Shown piece by piece: positions 13,721-15,948 of a stretch of DNA of 15,948 nucleotides. The notes beneath the pieces were generated by a model. The model had not been told where the DNA came from, did not search any database, and saw only the letters and a program-made list of their open reading frames with translations. How positions within the stretch are numbered: the first letter of the stretch is position 1; each line of letters opens with the position of its first letter. The stretch is from an uncultured Oscillospiraceae bacterium (GTDB lineage Bacteria; Bacillota; Clostridia; Oscillospirales; Acutalibacteraceae), in assembly GCA_900552285.1 (NCBI GenBank), contig URYV01000018.1, positions 1 through 15,948 of the forward strand. Direction: 5' to 3'. Both the position numbers and the translations under genes were made by a program.

Positions 13721-14248
13721 TCAACCTCTTTTATAATCAAGCTTTACCTGATAGGGCAGGGCGTTTATGACATTTTCGAGAATTCTTTGGTCGGGCTCAA
13801 AAACGACAAGCACCCTTCCCATTTTCGGGTGGCGGAGTGTGGCGCAGAAAAGGTCGCCGTTTTCGTCGCCCACGGCAAAGATTTTTTGGTCAAAGGTTTT
13901 GCCCGACAACTTTTTTTCGTCATATTTCGAAAAGCTTTCAAAGCTGTCCACCGTGGTGGAAATGAGGTGCTTTCGGCTGCTTTTGTTGATTATTTTGTCG
14001 ATGTCAAAGGAGCCGTTTGTGACCGAATATTCATATTCCACGTTGAAAAATGCCGCAAGCTTAATTGCGCCGTAAAAGACGAGCACGGCAAGCATTATGC
14101 CGAGCAAAAAGAAGTTGGGCATATATTTTATGACCGAAAACATTATGACGGCTCCCACGGCAAGCCCGCCGAGATAGGTCGCAAAAACGGCGGCAAGGTC
14201 GAGAGCGGTTTTCTTTTTCTTTATTATCTGTTCAAAAAAAATATCCAT
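13721..14248 (-). CDS. DUF6106 family membrane protein
   Basis: A 175-residue protein. The N-terminus MDIFFEQIIKKKK is followed by two membrane segments, about 15-38 and 45-66, then a cytoplasmic-type domain beginning FFNVEYEYSVTNGSFDIDKII and continuing through SRKHLISTTVDSFESFSKYD and FATLRHPKMGRVLVVFEPDQRILE-like segments. I recognise this pattern as DUF6106, a Clostridia family of unknown function; the soluble part is reminiscent of membrane-associated PH-like domains. The start chosen is ATG 14248, with GGAGG 5 bases upstream; a longer reading frame to 14305 has no ribosome site and no family support. It is the first gene of the operon with nnrD and the small lipoprotein. No clear promoter is visible upstream. 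Confidence 0.85.
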   Translation of the reverse strand: MDIFFEQIIKKKKTALDLAAVFATYLGGLAVGAVIMFSVIKYMPNFFLLGIMLAVLVFYGAIKLAAFFNVEYEYSVTNGSFDIDKIINKSSRKHLISTTVDSFESFSKYDEKKLSGKTFDQKIFAVGDENGDLFCATLRHPKMGRVLVVFEPDQRILENVINALPYQVKLDYKRG

Positions 14249-14366
14249 AAAAACCTCCGAAAAGTTGCACGGAAAAATGCAACCAAAGCATATTTTTGAA
14301 CCCATTTATGAAGCCGTCTTTTCGGCGGCTTGCTGTTGTCCGTCAAAAAAAGAAAGGAGTTTAAAA

Positions 14367-15176
14367 ATGAGAACACTTAATATTATAATCGATGAATGGG
14401 GGAGAGTCAAGACCGCAGGCTTTGCGGGACACGCGGGCGAGCACAACGCAACGGCGGTTTCGGTCGAGTTTGAGGCCGATTTCGGCTGTGATTACTACCG
14501 AATGTTCTTTTGCGCCGACGGAGGCGAGCCGATTAAGACAAACCCCATGTATGTCAAAAGCGGCAAGCTTTATTACACTCTGCCCCAAAGCGTGACCGAG
14601 CTGGGAAGCAGGGTCGCATGGCAGCTTGTGGGGTATAAAAACAGCGGCACTCAGACCGTCATGACGGTGAAAAGCGATACCGTCACCCTTGATTTCGGCG
14701 GTTCGCTTAACGACACGACGCTCACGGCGTCCGGCGAAACGGGAAACACCGTGGAGAGCGAGCTTAAGAAGTTTGAGGATTTTCTTTCGTCGTCGGACGG
14801 TTTTGCAAAAACCGAAAGCAAGGCGCAGGCCGATTTTGAGACCTCGGCTCTCTTCGGCAATCACTACGCGCCCACCGACAAAACGGGAGAGCATCTTAAA
14901 TTTGTGCGGGTGGGGAACATGGTTACCGTGTGCGGCTCGGTGATCTTAAATACCTCTCTCGACCGCGGCCACACCGAAACTCTGAATGAAAGGGTCGTGA
15001 TTTACCTGCCCTTTAAGCCGGCGGGACTTTATTATGTCACGGGGCTTTCGGGAACCTCCCAAAGGGTCATGTATCTTAACCCGACCTATTCCTCCCTTGT
15101 CATGGCGTCGGGCGAGCAAAACAACGGCGAAACCGTGAGACTTTGTTTTTCCTATATATGCGAGGAGGACAAATGA
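14367..15176 (+). CDS. Phage tail-fibre/baseplate-like protein
   Basis: A 269-residue protein resembling the structural proteins at the tip of siphophage tails. Residues 1-112 form a beta-rich domain (RTLNIIIDEWGRVKTAGFAGHAGEHNA, then EADFGCDYYRMFFCADGG, ...LPQSVTELGSRVAWQLVGYKNSGTQTVMTVKSDTVTLDF) comparable to BppU-like N-terminal domains. Residues 125-160 are a helical linker. Residues 168-269 form a second beta domain (LKFVRVGNMVTVCGSVILNT..., VVIYLPFKP, ...SYIC) like the C-terminal domains of receptor-binding or fibre proteins. There is no signal peptide. AAAGGAG lies 7 bases before ATG 14367. The next gene, an XhlA-like protein, starts after one base, so they form a two-gene unit. No other tail, capsid, integrase or lysis gene is visible on either side. 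The role could be a phage remnant or a domesticated fibre. Confidence 0.65.
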   Translation: MRTLNIIIDEWGRVKTAGFAGHAGEHNATAVSVEFEADFGCDYYRMFFCADGGEPIKTNPMYVKSGKLYYTLPQSVTELGSRVAWQLVGYKNSGTQTVMTVKSDTVTLDFGGSLNDTTLTASGETGNTVESELKKFEDFLSSSDGFAKTESKAQADFETSALFGNHYAPTDKTGEHLKFVRVGNMVTVCGSVILNTSLDRGHTETLNERVVIYLPFKPAGLYYVTGLSGTSQRVMYLNPTYSSLVMASGEQNNGETVRLCFSYICEEDK

Positions 15177-15177
15177 T

Positions 15178-15477
15178 ATGGAAAACGCACCGGTGACCGA
15201 AAACCTCTGCAAGGAGCGGCGAAGCAAGTTTGATGAACGCTGCGCGCGGGACATAAGAGACATAGCCTCTCAGGAGCGGCGGCTCAAGACCCTTGAGGAA
15301 ATGTCCATAACAATGGGTCAGATCCTCAAAAACATGGATTTGAAAACCGAGCAGCACGAACGGCGTATAACCGCCCTTGAGGGACGGCGGATTTCTGTTT
15401 TAAACAAATGGGAAACCGCCTTTATCGCAAGTTTGACAGGTATTGTGCTTGGATTTATATTTTCCTTTATTTTTTGA
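15178..15477 (+). CDS. XhlA-like coiled-coil membrane protein (holin-accessory type)
   Basis: A 99-residue protein: charged N-terminal region (1-30), coiled coil (about 31-74, RDIASQERRLKTLEE...KTEQHERRITALEG), then one C-terminal membrane segment (about 79-99, TAFIASLTGIVLGFIFSFIF). The layout and size match haemolysin XhlA/phage accessory lysis proteins, which sit next to holin and endolysin genes in phages and defective prophages such as PBSX. Here neither partner is present. AGGAGG precedes the ATG by 9 bases, inside the end of the fibre-like gene; a single base separates the two genes. A strong terminator overlaps the stop codon, so nothing downstream is co-transcribed. The family call rests on architecture more than on sequence motifs. 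Confidence 0.6.
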   Translation: MENAPVTENLCKERRSKFDERCARDIRDIASQERRLKTLEEMSITMGQILKNMDLKTEQHERRITALEGRRISVLNKWETAFIASLTGIVLGFIFSFIF

Positions 15478-15508
15478 AAAAGGTCTCCCCTTGAGGGGAG
15501 ACCTTTTT
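15477..15508. terminator. Strong bidirectional terminator
   Basis: A perfect 14-base stem, AAAAAGGTCTCCCC (15477-15490) with its complement at 15495-15508, and a TTGA tetraloop. It ends in T5 on the plus strand and in T5-C-A-rich sequence on the minus strand. It closes the phage-like pair and also ends the EF-G gene, whose stop codon is 4 bases away. Confidence 0.95.
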
Positions 15509-15511
15509 GTT

Positions 15512-15948
15512 TTACTCTATGTCGCCCTTGGCCTTTGCCTCGGCAATGACCTTTTCCACCACGGCGGGGGGAGCGGGGTCATACCGCAAAAAGTCGAGGG
15601 TGAAAGAACCGCGTCCCTGGGTTGCCGAACGCAGCACGGTAGAAAAGCTGCCCATTTCAGCCATGGGAACCTCGGCCTCGATGATGTGCATACCGTCGTC
15701 GTCCTGATCCATACCCACCGGGCGGCCGCGGCGTTTTGTTATGTCGCCGTTTACGTCGCCCATGCTTTCGGCCGGAACGGTCACCTTAAGCATACCGATG
15801 GGCTCAAGCAGGGTGGGGTTGGCAGACTCAAAGGCGTTTTTAAAGGCGATGGACGCAGCCGTCTTAAAGGCCATTTCCGACGAATCTACGGGATGATATG
15901 AGCCGTCGTAAAGCGTGGCCTTTATACCCACAACGGGATAGCCTGCGA
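15512..15948 (-). CDS. EF-G family GTPase, C-terminal part (cut by window edge)
   Basis: Only the last 144 residues are inside the window; the gene continues past 15948. The visible part starts AGYPVVGIKATLYDGSYHPVDSSEMAFK, the end of elongation factor G domain IV, then domain V with EPIGMLKVTVPAESMGDVNGDI, RRGRPVGM, EAEVPMAEM and LRSATQGRGSFTLDFLRYD. Canonical EF-G usually reads ...PLAEMFGYATDLRSxTQGRG; the GSFSTVLRSATQGRG form and the D-rich MDQDDDGMH insert suggest the EF-G-like paralogue class (EF-G2 type) rather than the main fusA, but without the GTPase domain this is open. EF-G drives ribosomal translocation; the paralogues are poorly understood. Not a pseudogene as far as visible; stop codon TAA at 15512-15514. 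Confidence 0.92.
   Translation of the reverse strand, partial: AGYPVVGIKATLYDGSYHPVDSSEMAFKTAASIAFKNAFESANPTLLEPIGMLKVTVPAESMGDVNGDITKRRGRPVGMDQDDDGMHIIEAEVPMAEMGSFSTVLRSATQGRGSFTLDFLRYDPAPPAVVEKVIAEAKAKGDIE

Noticed and set aside
13787..14299. 170-codon plus-strand frame opposite the DUF6106 gene
   Set aside because: Antisense to a family-matching gene with a clear ribosome site.
14264..14331. Two small hairpins (GTTGCA/TGCAAC and AAGCCG/CGGCTT) between the divergent DUF6106 and fibre-like genes
   Set aside because: Short stems without T-tracts; not enough to call terminator, operator or riboswitch. No convincing promoter for either gene was found here.
14265..14366. Longer N-terminus for the fibre-like protein
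   Set aside because: It would need a start with no ribosome site; ATG 14367 has AAAGGAG at the right distance and begins a domain-like sequence.
15443..15901. 152-codon plus-strand frame over the EF-G end
   Set aside because: Contains a perfect bidirectional terminator and lies opposite unmistakable EF-G sequence.

Overview
The window looks like a chromosomal stretch from an uncultured anaerobic gut Firmicute of the class Clostridia, most likely Oscillospirales/Ruminococcaceae-like. This is inferred from Gram-positive ribosome-binding sites (AGGAGG-type) before most genes, lipoprotein and DUF families typical of Clostridia (DUF3048, DUF6106, DUF378, leaderless DUF11), a type I dockerin, a protein-arginine-phosphatase-type LMW-PTP, moderate GC, and two kinds of short intergenic hairpin repeat of the sort common in gut Clostridia. 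The species cannot be read from the sequence.

Layout. 1-345: a heptamer-rich inverted repeat, a tRNA-Arg(CCU) on the minus strand with a consensus promoter, and terminators. 346-2544 (minus): a tight two-gene operon, a divergent alanine-racemase-family protein followed by a sugar-transfer-associated ATP-grasp ligase. 2767-4524 (plus): a secreted protein with two probable beta-sandwich modules, two helical modules and a C-terminal type I dockerin, driven by a strong promoter and using the codons of a highly expressed gene. 4587-6919 (minus): a PhoR/PhoB-like two-component system whose genes overlap by 4 nt, with three GTAAAATC octamers upstream. 7194-9026 (plus): an oligopeptide-binding lipoprotein without permease genes and a small DUF378 membrane protein. 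9027-9345 carries hairpins, a dispersed repeat and a bidirectional terminator but no gene. 9346-11301 (minus): an overlapping three-gene operon (DUF3048 lipoprotein, YwlE-like phosphatase, RimI acetyltransferase). 11432-14248 (minus): DUF6106 membrane protein, NAD(P)H-hydrate dehydratase, a small lipoprotein, and a DUF11-repeat protein that has no signal peptide. 14367-15477 (plus): two phage-like genes (tail-fibre/baseplate-like protein and XhlA-like coiled-coil membrane protein) closed by a strong terminator. 15512-15948 (minus): the C-terminal end of an EF-G family GTPase, cut by the window edge.

Functional themes are cell-surface and envelope biology (racemase plus ligase, dockerin protein, lipoproteins, sensor kinase) mixed with housekeeping (metabolite repair, ribosomal protein acetylation, protein-arginine dephosphorylation, translation). 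The parts most worth a second look are the racemase/ATP-grasp pair, the dockerin protein with no visible catalytic domain, the isolated phage-like gene pair next to a leaderless DUF11 protein, and an octamer motif recurring in several promoter regions. No complete prophage, transposase, CRISPR array or toxin-antitoxin pair was seen.
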